Source: CAYNFH01 sp964396385 | Lineage (GTDB): Bacteria; Armatimonadota; Chthonomonadetes; Chthonomonadales; CAJBBX01 | Assembly: GCA_964396385.1 (NCBI GenBank) | Contig: CAYNFH010000048.1 | Location: 1 to 30,371, forward strand | Direction of reading: 5' to 3' | DNA length: 30,371 nt | Notes under the pieces: generated by a model | The model's input: only the letters and a program-made list of their open reading frames with translations | What the model was told of the DNA's origin: nothing | Databases searched by the model: none | Translations under genes and position numbers: made by a program | Shown here: piece after piece, positions 1 to 6,620 of the stretch | Numbering within the stretch: position 1 is the stretch's first letter | How the letters are laid out: each line of letters opens with the position of its first letter

Positions 1-226
1 CGCCCCCTCAGCCTCCCCTCATAACGAGCCGCTTTGCGGACTTCGCAGGCAGCGCCGGAACCGCGACCGTCCCTTTGGGACAGTTCCCGCGGGCCGGCTG
101 CTGCCCCGCGTTCGGTATTGCTCCCGGCATGCAGCTTGGCCGGCTCATGGAAGGTTCGTGTGGCATGGCTGCTGCCCCGCGTTTGGCATTGCTGCCGGAA
201 TGCAGCCGGGCTGGATTATAGAAGGC
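1..226. repeat. 71-bp-period degenerate tandem repeat (core 91-250)
   Basis: No convincing gene is seen here. A segment starting at 91 recurs at 162 and begins again at 233, a constant step of 71 bases. Copies one and two share the core CTGCTGCCCCGCGTT and a later ATGCAG. The third copy is cut short and runs into the 3' end of the minus-strand gene that stops at 227, so the repeat supplies the last codons and the TGA of that gene. An imperfect palindrome lies around 65-90. The role is unknown. Confidence 0.6.
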
Positions 227-529
227 TCAAGCGGGCCGGCCGCTGCCCGCCTGTGGCGCGGCAGCCTGGGTGAAGCGCAGTGCGGCGATCCGGGCCGCGG
301 CGTGTCCGGCGCCGCCGAGAATGCCGCCGACGGAGCTGAAGTAGATGCTTGCCGATCCGTCGATCAAGGCCACGAGCGAGGCTTCCGCTTTCTCGTAGCC
401 CGTTTCCATGAGGACGCCGAGCGCGGGCGATTCTCTGTACGCGGGATCCTGCCGGAGCGCGAGCGGATATTCGGTGAGCGCCTTCCGCCTGAGCTCCGCT
501 GTGACTTCCTCCGGTGATGGATGCTGCAT
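227..529 (-). CDS. small conserved-looking hypothetical protein
   Basis: A 100-residue soluble protein of unknown function. I chose the ATG at 529 because the reading frame upstream of it is made only of the dispersed GGGAGC repeats (translating as REAPAE-like stretches), and an AAGGA lies about 12 nt before this ATG. The middle (residues ~15-75) looks like a real domain: a helical start, then a strand-rich segment with LVALIDGSASIYFSS followed by a glycine run and an alanine-rich helix. It resembles a short family of uncharacterised bacterial proteins I half-recognise, without a named function. The C-terminus (QAGSGRPA) is encoded by the third unit of the 71-bp repeat, so the native tail may have been replaced. 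No signal peptide or membrane span is visible. Confidence 0.6.
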   Translation of the reverse strand: MQHPSPEEVTAELRRKALTEYPLALRQDPAYRESPALGVLMETGYEKAEASLVALIDGSASIYFSSVGGILGGAGHAAARIAALRFTQAAAPQAGSGRPA

Positions 530-966
530 ATTCGCTTCAATTCCTTTCTGGGTCGCGCGAAAACGGTGGCCGCGCAGTGCCCCTGCTCCGTTGCTAGATC
601 CGCTCCGGCAATTGGTACAGAGTAGCTCGGCGGGAGCCTCGCGCTCCCAGTGGAAGCAGGAGAGTGCGACTCTTGCAGCGGTTCGCGCGTTGTTACAGAG
701 GTGGCTCAGCAGGAGCTTCGCCCTCCCGTTCGGGATGGCGTTTGGCCGTACCTCCGAAGCTATTCCCGGCAGGAGTCTCACCCTCGCGTTCCGGATGCCG
801 CTGAGGCGTACTTCTGAACGTAGTCTGGACGGGAGCCTCGCGGTCCGTATCAGGCCGGGACGGCGCCCGGCCCCTACAGCGGGAGCCTCGCGATCCCAGC
901 AGTTTGCCACCGATTCGCGTAGCAGTGTGTTCTTAGCTCAGGAGGCGCCCTGGCGGGAGGCGTGCG
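530..966. repeat. array of GGGAGC-hairpin dispersed repeats
   Basis: Non-coding stretch built from degenerate units starting at about 632, 711, 771, 831 and 881; three successive units are exactly 60 bases apart. The best unit (632-648) is a perfect hairpin: stem GGGAGC/GCTCCC with a CTCGC loop. The block 621-740 aligns with 18289-18412, so this is a dispersed family rather than a local duplication. On the minus strand it gives open frames of the REAPAE type, which I judge spurious. Confidence 0.8.
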
Positions 967-1022
967 CTATTTTGGCCCCGGTGTTCCGGAGGGTGACGGT
1001 GCGATTGAAGCCCTGTTGCCGG
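967..1022 (-). pseudogene. decayed fragment of the 3' end of a glutaminyl-tRNA synthetase gene
   Basis: Positions 967-1010 match 1833-1876 inside the intact glnS at 37 of 44 bases without gaps, and similarity continues with a one-base gap to about 1022. Read on the minus strand it gives FNRTVTLRNTGAKI, against FNRTVTLRDTWAKI in the intact gene. Five of the seven differences are synonymous, so the copy diverged under coding constraint before it was stranded. No other part of glnS is recognisable upstream (1023-1186). It lies on the far side of the two-gene module 1187-1794 from the intact gene. Confidence 0.75.
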
Positions 1023-1186
1023 GGGTGATGTGCCGTTGGAGCCGCTAGAGGGTTTAGGGAGCCTGGATACTCCGCAACGTAAGTGTAGCATCGAATAGGT
1101 GAGCGTGGGGTACTGAATATGCGCTCGTTCCCGACAGGGAACACACTACCGGGGAGGTGCGTGTTGCTGCCGACCGGAATGCGGTG
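1023..1186. other. spacer without recognisable gene
   Basis: Between the glnS fragment and the protease gene. A minus-strand open frame crosses it but shows no recognisable sequence outside the fragment, so I do not call a gene. Confidence 0.5.
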
Positions 1187-1540
1187 CTACTCACGTTCGA
1201 GCCAGACGCGGCGGTCTGGGAAGTCGATCGTGAACCGGTAGGATCCGATCAGCGCAGTTCCGAGTAGGATTTCGTTGCCTGGAGCGAACGTGGCCGCAAC
1301 GCGCCGAAGCTCGCCATCGAACGGGAATTGTACCGCGTACTGATCCTCAGTAACGACATGACCGCTGGCCAATAACGTTGGCGATCGGCCCAGGTACCGT
1401 GGGCTTATCGCGTACCGAAGCTCGTCGGGCAACTCAACGTAGCCGTTGAAACCCGTGTCGATGGTAGCAGTCCAGGTGCGGCCGGCGAACGGAACCTCAA
1501 TGACAGACAGACCCCGTTCGTCCACGTGGCCCTCAATCAC
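1187..1540 (-). CDS. retropepsin-like clan AA aspartic protease (DTGF type)
   Basis: A 117-residue single-domain protease of the retropepsin fold, expected to act as a homodimer with one catalytic aspartate per subunit. The active-site motif is IDTGFNGYVELP (residues ~27-38), the DTGF form typical of the AF_0612-type clan AA family (TIGR03698). The second signature is the C-terminal LLGTALIGSYRFTIDFPDRRVWLER, matching the ILG.xhL segment. The start is a GTG at 1540 whose last two bases overlap the TGA of the upstream gene (GTGA), implying translational coupling. The longer frame from an upstream ATG only reads the upstream gene out of frame. No signal peptide or membrane span, so it should be cytoplasmic. 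Its natural substrate is unknown; the obligate neighbour (1537-1794) is the obvious candidate partner. Confidence 0.82.
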   Translation of the reverse strand: MIEGHVDERGLSVIEVPFAGRTWTATIDTGFNGYVELPDELRYAISPRYLGRSPTLLASGHVVTEDQYAVQFPFDGELRRVAATFAPGNEILLGTALIGSYRFTIDFPDRRVWLERE

Positions 1541-1794
1541 CGGCGGCCCTTTACTTCCAGATAATCGAATCCCACCCGAACGAGCCAAACAGGAGTGTCG
1601 ACGCCGTCCGCGTTCATTTTGTCGACGGCGTCCAGGGTATCCTTCCCTATCCAAACCTGGCCCGTCTCCGGGTCGACCGCGGCCACCTGCCCGCGCAGCG
1701 CCGCCACGTCGTGCTCGCTTTGGTACCGCTCCCACGCGCGTTGACCGCGATCGGTGAAGTCCGGCTCCAATGCCTTCACGGAAAGGTCATTCAT
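1537..1794 (-). CDS. small DUF5678-like protein coupled to the protease
   Basis: An 85-residue acidic protein. The C-terminal half (VAALRGQVAAVDPETGQVW..., then VWLVRVGFDYLEV) has the layout I associate with DUF5678-type small proteins: a short strand pair around a glycine turn and a terminal strand. Such proteins are often called antitoxin-like because of their size and pairing, but no activity is established. The ATG at 1794 has a textbook ribosome binding site, AGGAGG at 1800-1805, five bases upstream. It lies 12 nt after the glnS stop and overlaps the protease start by four bases, so glnS, this gene and the protease probably form one transcript. A role as partner, substrate or inhibitor of the protease is inference. 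Confidence 0.75.
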   Translation of the reverse strand: MNDLSVKALEPDFTDRGQRAWERYQSEHDVAALRGQVAAVDPETGQVWIGKDTLDAVDKMNADGVDTPVWLVRVGFDYLEVKGRR

Positions 1795-1799
1795 AATGT

Positions 1800-1805
1800 C
1801 CTCCT
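1800..1805 (-). promoter_or_regulatory. strong ribosome binding site of the DUF5678-like gene
   Basis: AGGAGG on the minus strand five bases before the ATG at 1794. It sits in the 12-nt gap after glnS and fixes the start of the small gene. Confidence 0.8.
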
Positions 1806-1806
1806 A

Positions 1807-3546
1807 TTATGTGCTCTGCCCGGATGCCTTCTCGATCTTGGCCCAGGTGTCACGGAGGGTGACGGTACGGTTGAAGACGGGCTTGCCGGGCGCGGAGTCC
1901 GGGTCCACGCAGAAGTAGCCCAGCCGCTCGAACTGATAGCGCGCGCCGGGCGGCGCGGACGCGATGCTGGGCTCGACGAAGCCCTGGACCACCCGCAGGG
2001 AGTCTGGATTCAGGTTAGAGAGGTAGGTCTCGCCGGGCGGAGCGTCGTCCGGGTCCGGCACGCGGAAGAGGTGGTCGTAGAGCCGCACCTCGGCCGGAAC
2101 CGCCGTGGCGGCGGACACCCAGTGCAGCGTGGCCTTCACCTTGCGTCCGTCCGGCGCGCCGCCGCCGCGGGTCTCGGGGTCGTAGGTGCATCGGAGCTCT
2201 ACCACCTCGCCGCCGGCATCCTTCACCACCTCCTGGCAGGTGATGAAGTAGCCGTTGCGGAGCCGCACCTCGCGTCCGGGCGCCAGGCGGAAGAACTTGG
2301 GCGGCGGATCCTCGCGGAAGTCGTCCCGCTCGATGTACAGCTCGCGGGAGAAGGGGACCTTGCGGGTGCCCGCCCCGGGGTCCTCCGGATTGTTGGTGAC
2401 GTCCATCTCCTCCGTCCGGCCCTCGGGATAGTTCACCAGCGTTACCTTGAGCGGCTCCAGCACGGCCATGGCGCGCGGGGCGCGCACATTCAGGTCCTCC
2501 CGCACGGCGTCCTCGAGCTGGTGGGCGTCGACCACATAGTCGGCCTTGCCGCCCACCCCCACCCGGCGCACGAACTCGCGGATGGCCTCCGGCGTGAAGC
2601 CGCGGCGGCGCATACCGGCCAGGGTGGGCATGCGGGGATCGTCGTATCCCTGCACGTAGCCGCCGTTCACCAGCTCGATAAACCGGCGCTTGCTCATGAC
2701 CGTGTAGGTGAGACCAAGCCGCGCGAACTCGATCTGGCGCGGATGGTAGATGCCGAGCTCGTCCAGGTACCAGTCGTACAGCGGGCGATGGATCTCGTAC
2801 TCCAGCGAGCAGAGCGAGTGCGTGACTCCCTCGATGGAATCTTCCAGCCCGTGCGCCCAATCGTACAGGGGGTAGATGCACCACTTGCTGCCCTGGCGGT
2901 GGTGCTCCGCGTGGATGATGCGGTACATCACCGGGTCGCGCAGGAGGATGTTGGGCGAGGCCATGTCGATCTTCGCCCGCAAAGTCCGCGCGCCGTCCGG
3001 GAACTCGCCGGCCCGCATGCGGGCGAACAGGTCCAGGTTCTCCTCCACGCTGCGGTTGCGGTAGGGGCTCTCCGTGCCGGGCGTGGTGAGGGTGCCGCGC
3101 GTGGCGTGCACTTCCTCCGGCGAGAGGTCGCAGACGAACGCCTTGCCCTTGCGGATGAGGTCGCACGCCCACTCGTACATCTGCTCGAAGTAGTCGGAGG
3201 CAAAGAAGAGGCGGTCCCCCCAGTCCGCGCCGAGCCAGCGGACGTCCTCGATGATGGCGTCCACAAACTCCTGCTCCTCGCGCGTGGGGTTCGTGTCGTC
3301 AAAGCGCAGGTTGAACAGGCCGCCGAAGTCCTGGGCGATGCCGTAGTCTATCCAGATGGCCTTGGCGTGGCCGATGTGGAGGTAGGCGTTGGGTTCGGGC
3401 GGGAAACGGGTGTGGACCCGGTTAAACCTGCCGTTGCGGAGGTCCTCCACGATGGCTTCCCGGATGAAATCGGTCTGCCCTTCTCTGCGCTCGGTCTCCA
3501 CCTCCGGACGCGTCACCCTTCGCTCGACCCTCTCTGCCTGACTCAT
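1807..3546 (-). CDS. glnS: glutaminyl-tRNA synthetase
   Basis: Charges tRNA-Gln with glutamine using ATP in the cytoplasm. The 579-residue product is a class I synthetase of the GlnRS/GluRS bacterial-type GlnRS branch. The HIGH motif is in PPEPNAYLHIGH (residues ~49-60), and the KMSKS counterpart is VMSKR (~283-287). The C-terminal two-domain anticodon-binding barrel follows and ends with FNRTVTLRDTWAKIEK. Length is close to the E. coli enzyme (554) with a slightly longer N-terminus. The ATG at 3546 (MSQAERVERR) is preceded by a GAGAGG site; the open frame continues upstream through a palindromic spacer, which I reject as coding. Downstream it is followed by the DUF5678-like/protease pair, and a decayed copy of its own 3' end lies beyond them at 967-1022. 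Confidence 0.97.
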   Translation of the reverse strand: MSQAERVERRVTRPEVETERREGQTDFIREAIVEDLRNGRFNRVHTRFPPEPNAYLHIGHAKAIWIDYGIAQDFGGLFNLRFDDTNPTREEQEFVDAIIEDVRWLGADWGDRLFFASDYFEQMYEWACDLIRKGKAFVCDLSPEEVHATRGTLTTPGTESPYRNRSVEENLDLFARMRAGEFPDGARTLRAKIDMASPNILLRDPVMYRIIHAEHHRQGSKWCIYPLYDWAHGLEDSIEGVTHSLCSLEYEIHRPLYDWYLDELGIYHPRQIEFARLGLTYTVMSKRRFIELVNGGYVQGYDDPRMPTLAGMRRRGFTPEAIREFVRRVGVGGKADYVVDAHQLEDAVREDLNVRAPRAMAVLEPLKVTLVNYPEGRTEEMDVTNNPEDPGAGTRKVPFSRELYIERDDFREDPPPKFFRLAPGREVRLRNGYFITCQEVVKDAGGEVVELRCTYDPETRGGGAPDGRKVKATLHWVSAATAVPAEVRLYDHLFRVPDPDDAPPGETYLSNLNPDSLRVVQGFVEPSIASAPPGARYQFERLGYFCVDPDSAPGKPVFNRTVTLRDTWAKIEKASGQST

Positions 3547-3588
3547 AATCCTCTCGCTCGCCCGCGGTGCCCGCGCCTTGGGGCGTGT

Positions 3589-3607
3589 TGCATGCCTTTG
3601 GCATGCA
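3589..3607. repeat. perfect inverted repeat in the divergent spacer
   Basis: TGCATGCC, TTT, GGCATGCA: eight-base arms around a three-base centre, between the divergent starts of glnS (3546) and the small gene at 3653. It could be an operator or the leader hairpin of either gene; no direct evidence decides. Confidence 0.6.
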
Positions 3608-3652
3608 GAAGGAAGTATACCGCCATGCCGCGGAGCCGGGTAGAATCGCACC

Positions 3653-3868
3653 ATGCAGCCAATCTCGCCAGACGAGTTGATTCTGGACAAGACGGCCCTG
3701 GAAGTGTCCGATCTGGATGAGGAGGATCCGGACATTCAGTACTGGGCCGATGCTTCTCCCGAAGACCGGCTGCGCCACATGGAGCTTCTCCGGCGCCTCA
3801 ACTATGGACGTCGCGCTACCGGCCGACTTCAGAGAGTTCTTAGCGTCACTCAACGCAAACGGGGTTGA
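3653..3868 (+). CDS. small acidic protein preceding a nucleotidyltransferase (possible antitoxin-like partner)
   Basis: A 71-residue protein whose second half (YWADASPEDRLRHMELLRRLNYG...RLQRVLSVTQR) has the form of small helical proteins usually found directly upstream of minimal nucleotidyltransferases: a YW..(T/S)PE.R...(E)LLR helix, then RLQRVL. Its 3' end overlaps the next gene by 65 bases, which argues for co-translation. The ATG at 3653 has no strong Shine-Dalgarno sequence. I cannot name a Pfam family. A toxin-antitoxin-like or two-subunit enzyme role is inferred from the pairing only. Confidence 0.65.
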   Translation: MQPISPDELILDKTALEVSDLDEEDPDIQYWADASPEDRLRHMELLRRLNYGRRATGRLQRVLSVTQRKRG

Positions 3869-4274
3869 GTATCTGCTCATCGGCGGGTACGCAGTAGGGT
3901 TCTACGGATACCCCCGCGCTACGAACGACATCGACGTGTGGGTCCGCATTTGCGAAGATAACGCGCAGCGCATTGTAGCGGCGCTGGTTGGCTTCGGATT
4001 CTCCGGTACCCAATTGGCCCCAGAACTATTCCTCAAGGAGCGCAACATCGTCCGGATGGGGCGGCCTCCCCTCAGGATCGAGGTCGCTACCAGTATCTCG
4101 GGCGTCTCGTTCGAAGAATGCTACGAAGCGCGCCAGACGGCCGTGTTCGACGGGGTGGAGGTACCGGTCATCAGCCGCGAGGACCTGCTAACGAACAAAC
4201 GCGCCTCAGGTCGGCCAAAGGATCTTGCGGATGTGGACTACCTGACGCGCCAGCGCAGACCCCGGCGCTCGTAG
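3804..4274 (+). CDS. minimal nucleotidyltransferase (MNT/AbiEii-like, DUF6036-type)
   Basis: A 156-residue polymerase-beta-fold nucleotidyltransferase, predicted to transfer a nucleotide to a protein or RNA substrate. The N-terminus LPADFREFLASLNANGVEYLLIGGYAVGFYGYPRATNDIDVWV contains the GG signature (residues 27-28) and the paired metal-binding aspartates DID (42 and 44). The third acidic position is a glutamate (E93 in RIEVATS) where the family usually has aspartate. A later segment VISREDLLTNKRASGRPKDLADVDYL is typical of the same group (LI.NK.A.GR.KD..D...L). The ATG at 3804 is chosen because it lies just before the conserved start; it overlaps the upstream small gene. This group includes MNT and AbiEii toxins, but many members are uncharacterised. 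Confidence 0.8.
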   Translation: MDVALPADFREFLASLNANGVEYLLIGGYAVGFYGYPRATNDIDVWVRICEDNAQRIVAALVGFGFSGTQLAPELFLKERNIVRMGRPPLRIEVATSISGVSFEECYEARQTAVFDGVEVPVISREDLLTNKRASGRPKDLADVDYLTRQRRPRRS

Positions 4275-4333
4275 ACGAACGAAGTCGGGCACCCTCCAGA
4301 TTCTTGAAGGTGTTCGGTCTCCGCACCGACGGT

Positions 4334-4840
4334 TCACCAGAGCGCGATACCGGCCGCGGCGCCCGCGGCGAGGACGAGGGCTACCGGCGTGCGGCGGTGG
4401 AGGCCGAGCGCCAGCGCCACGGCGGCGATTCCGAGGCTGCGCCAGTCCAGCCCCACGCTGCTCAGCATGCGGTAGAGGACCACCGCAAAGATGCCGACCA
4501 CCGCCAGGCCGAGGCCGCGGACGAACCCCTCCACGGCCGGGTGGTGCTTCACCCGCCGATATGCCCGCTCGATTACCAGCACCAGGAAAGGCGGCAGCGT
4601 GATGGCGATCCAGGCGAAGAGCGATCCTCGGAGCCCGTCCACGAAGTAGCCGAAGCTGATGACCCACAGGCCGTTGGGACCGGGCGAGACCTGGCCGATA
4701 GCGAGCGCCTCTGCGAACTCCCGCTCCGTGGCCCAGCCGCGCGGCACCAGGTCATCGTGCAGGATGGGCAGGTTGGACGTGCCGCCGGTCGAGAAGAGCG
4801 ATCCCTTGAGGAGGAGGGCGAGGAAGAGGAGGGGGTTCAT
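4334..4840 (-). CDS. chromate transporter, half-size ChrA domain (second gene of the pair)
   Basis: A 168-residue inner-membrane protein with about five to six hydrophobic segments. It carries the family signatures of one ChrA half: FSTGGTSNLPIL near residues 16-27, and a LAIGQVSPGPNGLWVISFGYF segment (the Q.SPGP core) near 46-67. ChrA proteins export chromate or related oxyanions; in the short-chain type two half-size proteins are encoded by adjacent genes and work together, which matches this locus. The ATG at 4840 follows directly after an eight-base repeat array that separates it from the first half gene. The substrate cannot be read from sequence; many family members occur without chromate resistance. 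Confidence 0.88.
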   Translation of the reverse strand: MNPLLFLALLLKGSLFSTGGTSNLPILHDDLVPRGWATEREFAEALAIGQVSPGPNGLWVISFGYFVDGLRGSLFAWIAITLPPFLVLVIERAYRRVKHHPAVEGFVRGLGLAVVGIFAVVLYRMLSSVGLDWRSLGIAAVALALGLHRRTPVALVLAAGAAAGIALW

Positions 4841-4845
4841 GAATG

Positions 4846-4901
4846 GGTGTTCAGGTGTTCAGGTGTTCAGGTGTTCGGGTGTTCAGGTGTTAAGGTGTTC
4901 A
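4846..4901. repeat. octamer tandem array, 7 units of GGTGTTCA
   Basis: Seven consecutive 8-bp units (56 bp), two of them with one substitution. It separates the two chrA half genes. The stop codon of the upstream half gene (4867-4869) lies inside it, so the last residues TLTPEHPNT are array-encoded. Confidence 0.95.
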
Positions 4902-5598
4902 GGCGCCACAGGAACAGGGCGTAGACCGCGCCGGCGCCGCAGAGGATGGCCAGCACGGGGATGCGCCACAGGGCCACGGCCAGCCCGCCGGCCGTGAGGA
5001 GCAGAAAGCTGAGCGCGAGGCCCACACGGCCGTCGTTGTTACCGGCGGTGAGGAGTGGGCGCGCCATCCCTATGCCGGTGGCGAGGCCGAGGCCTACGGT
5101 GGCAGGGATAATGCCGTGCAGGGCCGCCTGGACAGCGGGCTTGCCGTGGACGTGGGAGAAGCCGGCGGTGATGAGCACGGTGATCGCCACGCTGGGCGTG
5201 AGCATCCCGACGAGAGCCGCCAACACGCCGGCGGCGCCGCCGAACCGGCGGCCCAGGAGAATGGCGAAGGCCACCAGGTTGATGCCCGGCGCAAGCTGAC
5301 AGAGGGACCAGTCCCGGGTGAACTCCGCGGCGGAGATCCAGTCGCGCTGCTCCACTACGGCGCGCCGGATGAGGGTGAGCGTTGCCGTCCCGCCGCCCCA
5401 CGATTGGACGCCGATGGCGGTCCAGATGCGAAGCTGGTGGAAAAACGGAGGGGGTGATTTAGGTGAGAGGTGAGAGGTGAGAGGTGCGAGGCCGGAATCC
5501 GGATTCGCCCCGTCGCCCGCTAGCCGCGTCGCCGGGTCCCCTTCCCCCCTGCGGCCGCCCGAGCCTCCCTCGGCTCGGGATTCGGAAGGCCGCAGCAC
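4867..5598 (-). CDS. chromate transporter, half-size ChrA domain (first gene of the pair); start uncertain
   Basis: A membrane protein whose domain begins near LRIWTAIGVQSWGGGTATLTLIRR and continues with WISAAEFTRDWSLCQLAPGINLVAFAILLG, the paired GGG and Q.xPG signatures of a ChrA half, followed by several hydrophobic spans. No ATG, GTG or TTG lies directly before the domain: that stretch is occupied by a GGTGAGA array (5462-5489) and palindromes (5549-5595). I give the nearest upstream in-frame GTG (5598), which would add about 60 residues of repeat-encoded sequence; an ATG at 5706 would overlap the preceding gene. So the native start has probably been displaced or destroyed by repeat insertion, and the gene may be poorly expressed or broken at the 5' end. 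The stop is provided by the octamer array at 4846-4901. Confidence 0.7.
   Translation of the reverse strand: MLRPSESRAEGGSGGRRGEGDPATRLAGDGANPDSGLAPLTSHLSPKSPPPFFHQLRIWTAIGVQSWGGGTATLTLIRRAVVEQRDWISAAEFTRDWSLCQLAPGINLVAFAILLGRRFGGAAGVLAALVGMLTPSVAITVLITAGFSHVHGKPAVQAALHGIIPATVGLGLATGIGMARPLLTAGNNDGRVGLALSFLLLTAGGLAVALWRIPVLAILCGAGAVYALFLWRLNTLTPEHPNT
5462..5489. repeat. heptamer tandem array, 4 units of GGTGAGA, with CCGGAATCCGG
   Basis: Exactly four 7-bp units (28 bp; the last has one change), followed two bases later by the palindrome CCGGAATCCGG at 5492-5502. The same array-plus-palindrome layout is seen at 7553-7589 and 29886-29926. Confidence 0.9.
5549..5595. repeat. nested palindrome in the 5' region of the first chrA half
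   Basis: Outer arms CTGCGGCC (5549-5556) and GGCCGCAG (5588-5595) enclose inner arms CCCGAGCC (5558-5565) and GGCTCGGG (5572-5579). It could fold into a strong hairpin on either strand and might act as terminator of the minus-strand gene ending at 5615. Confidence 0.75.
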
Positions 5599-5614
5599 CT
5601 TCTCCCCTTCTATC

Positions 5615-6475
5615 CTAGGCTCCGTAGTAGCCGGGGATGAAGAACTGCTCCAGGTACTTCTTGCCCAGCAGGAAGCCCTCTTCCCGTTCGACGGCGCTGT
5701 CTTCATGCTCGATGCTTAGCACGCCGTTATAGCCGTTGGCCCGCAGGGCGGAAAGGTACTCACCCCAGCGCACCTTCCCCAGGCCCGGGATGACGTAGCG
5801 CCACCAGCCGCCGTCCGCCTGGTTGCCTACCCAGCGCTTCTTGTCTTCCTTGATTTCCGTGTCCTTGGCATGGGAGTGGAAGATGCGGTCGGCGAAGCGG
5901 TCCACGGCGTTGATGTAGTCGATGTCCTGCCAGAGCAGGTGCGAGGGATCGAAGTTGAGGCCGAAGTTCTTGTTAGGCACCACCTCAAACAGCCGCTGCC
6001 AGTGGCCCAGGTGCTGAATGTTGGTAGCGTACCAGTTCTCCAGCGCCAGCTTGATGTTCTTGCGCTCCGCGTACTCCGCAAGCGGCGTGAAGACTTCCGG
6101 GCAGTCTTCTTCTATGGTCTTCATCTTGCCCTTGCCGGGGACGGGATGGCCCGCCAGCGTGCAGACCACATCCACGCCGAGCAGGGCGGCGGCGTCGATG
6201 GCGCGCCGGACGATGTCGTTATTAGCCTTGCGCTTCTCCGGGTCCGCGTCCGTGTTGTTGACATAGGCGGCGAGGGAGGAGATCTGGAGGGCGCGCAGCT
6301 CCATCAGGTCCTTCACCTTCTCGGCGGCCGCCTGGTCGAAGCCATCCAGGTTGACGTGGTTGCTGCCCGGACCGGCCACGACCTCCAATGCGGCGAAGCC
6401 GTACTCTCCCGCGAACGCCGCAACCTGCTCCAGACTTTCCTTGCCAAACGGCGCAGTCAGTATGCCAACGAACAT
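5615..6475 (-). CDS. sugar phosphate isomerase/epimerase (xylose isomerase-like TIM barrel)
   Basis: A 286-residue AP-endonuclease-2/xylose-isomerase-type TIM barrel, probably an aldose-ketose isomerase or epimerase. Predicted metal ligands occur in the usual order: E146 (LALENWY), D176 and H179 (NFDPSHLLWQ), H202 (IFHSHAKD) and E256 (LSIEHED). Complete length for the family. The ATG at 6475 has an AAGGAG site eight bases upstream. It is followed upstream on the same strand by a nucleoside hydrolase gene, but a 130-bp inverted heptamer element lies between them. This family is expanded in Planctomycetota, Verrucomicrobiota and Armatimonadota, where members act on sugars released from glycosides; the exact substrate here is unknown. 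No export signal. Confidence 0.9.
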   Translation of the reverse strand: MFVGILTAPFGKESLEQVAAFAGEYGFAALEVVAGPGSNHVNLDGFDQAAAEKVKDLMELRALQISSLAAYVNNTDADPEKRKANNDIVRRAIDAAALLGVDVVCTLAGHPVPGKGKMKTIEEDCPEVFTPLAEYAERKNIKLALENWYATNIQHLGHWQRLFEVVPNKNFGLNFDPSHLLWQDIDYINAVDRFADRIFHSHAKDTEIKEDKKRWVGNQADGGWWRYVIPGLGKVRWGEYLSALRANGYNGVLSIEHEDSAVEREEGFLLGKKYLEQFFIPGYYGA

Positions 6476-6489
6476 GGCGATCTCCTTTG

Positions 6490-6620
6490 GGTTGAAGGTT
6501 GAAGGTTGAAGGTTGAAGGCCAGAGCCGCTGCAGTACGTTATGCCCCTGAAGCAGCTCAATAGGTAGGCAGTGCTGCCGTGTTGAGCCTACTTTCAACTT
6601 TCAACCTTCAACCTTCAACC
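6490..6620. repeat. inverted heptamer element, GGTTGAA x4 / TTCAACC x4
   Basis: Left arm 6490-6517 is four units of GGTTGAA. Right arm 6593-6620 is four units of TTCAACC (first unit TTCAACT). The 75-base centre has no long palindrome. The right arm supplies the TGA stop of the nucleoside hydrolase (6608-6610). Confidence 0.95.

Noticed and set aside
530..910. N-terminal extension of the small gene at 227-529 with REAPAE-like residues
   Set aside because: The extension is translated dispersed repeat; an internal ATG with a ribosome site starts the non-repeat part.
938..1144. 68-codon minus-strand frame with a GlnRS-like end
   Set aside because: Only the last ~20 codons resemble GlnRS and the start has no family sequence; treated as a gene fragment, not a gene.
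1807..3720. Very long plus-strand open frame (1711-3720) opposite glnS
   Set aside because: It is the antisense shadow of a high-GC synthetase gene; glnS has all family motifs and the antisense product has none.
4846..4901. CRISPR-like reading of the tandem arrays
   Set aside because: Units are 7 or 8 bp and directly adjacent without spacers, and no cas genes are present.
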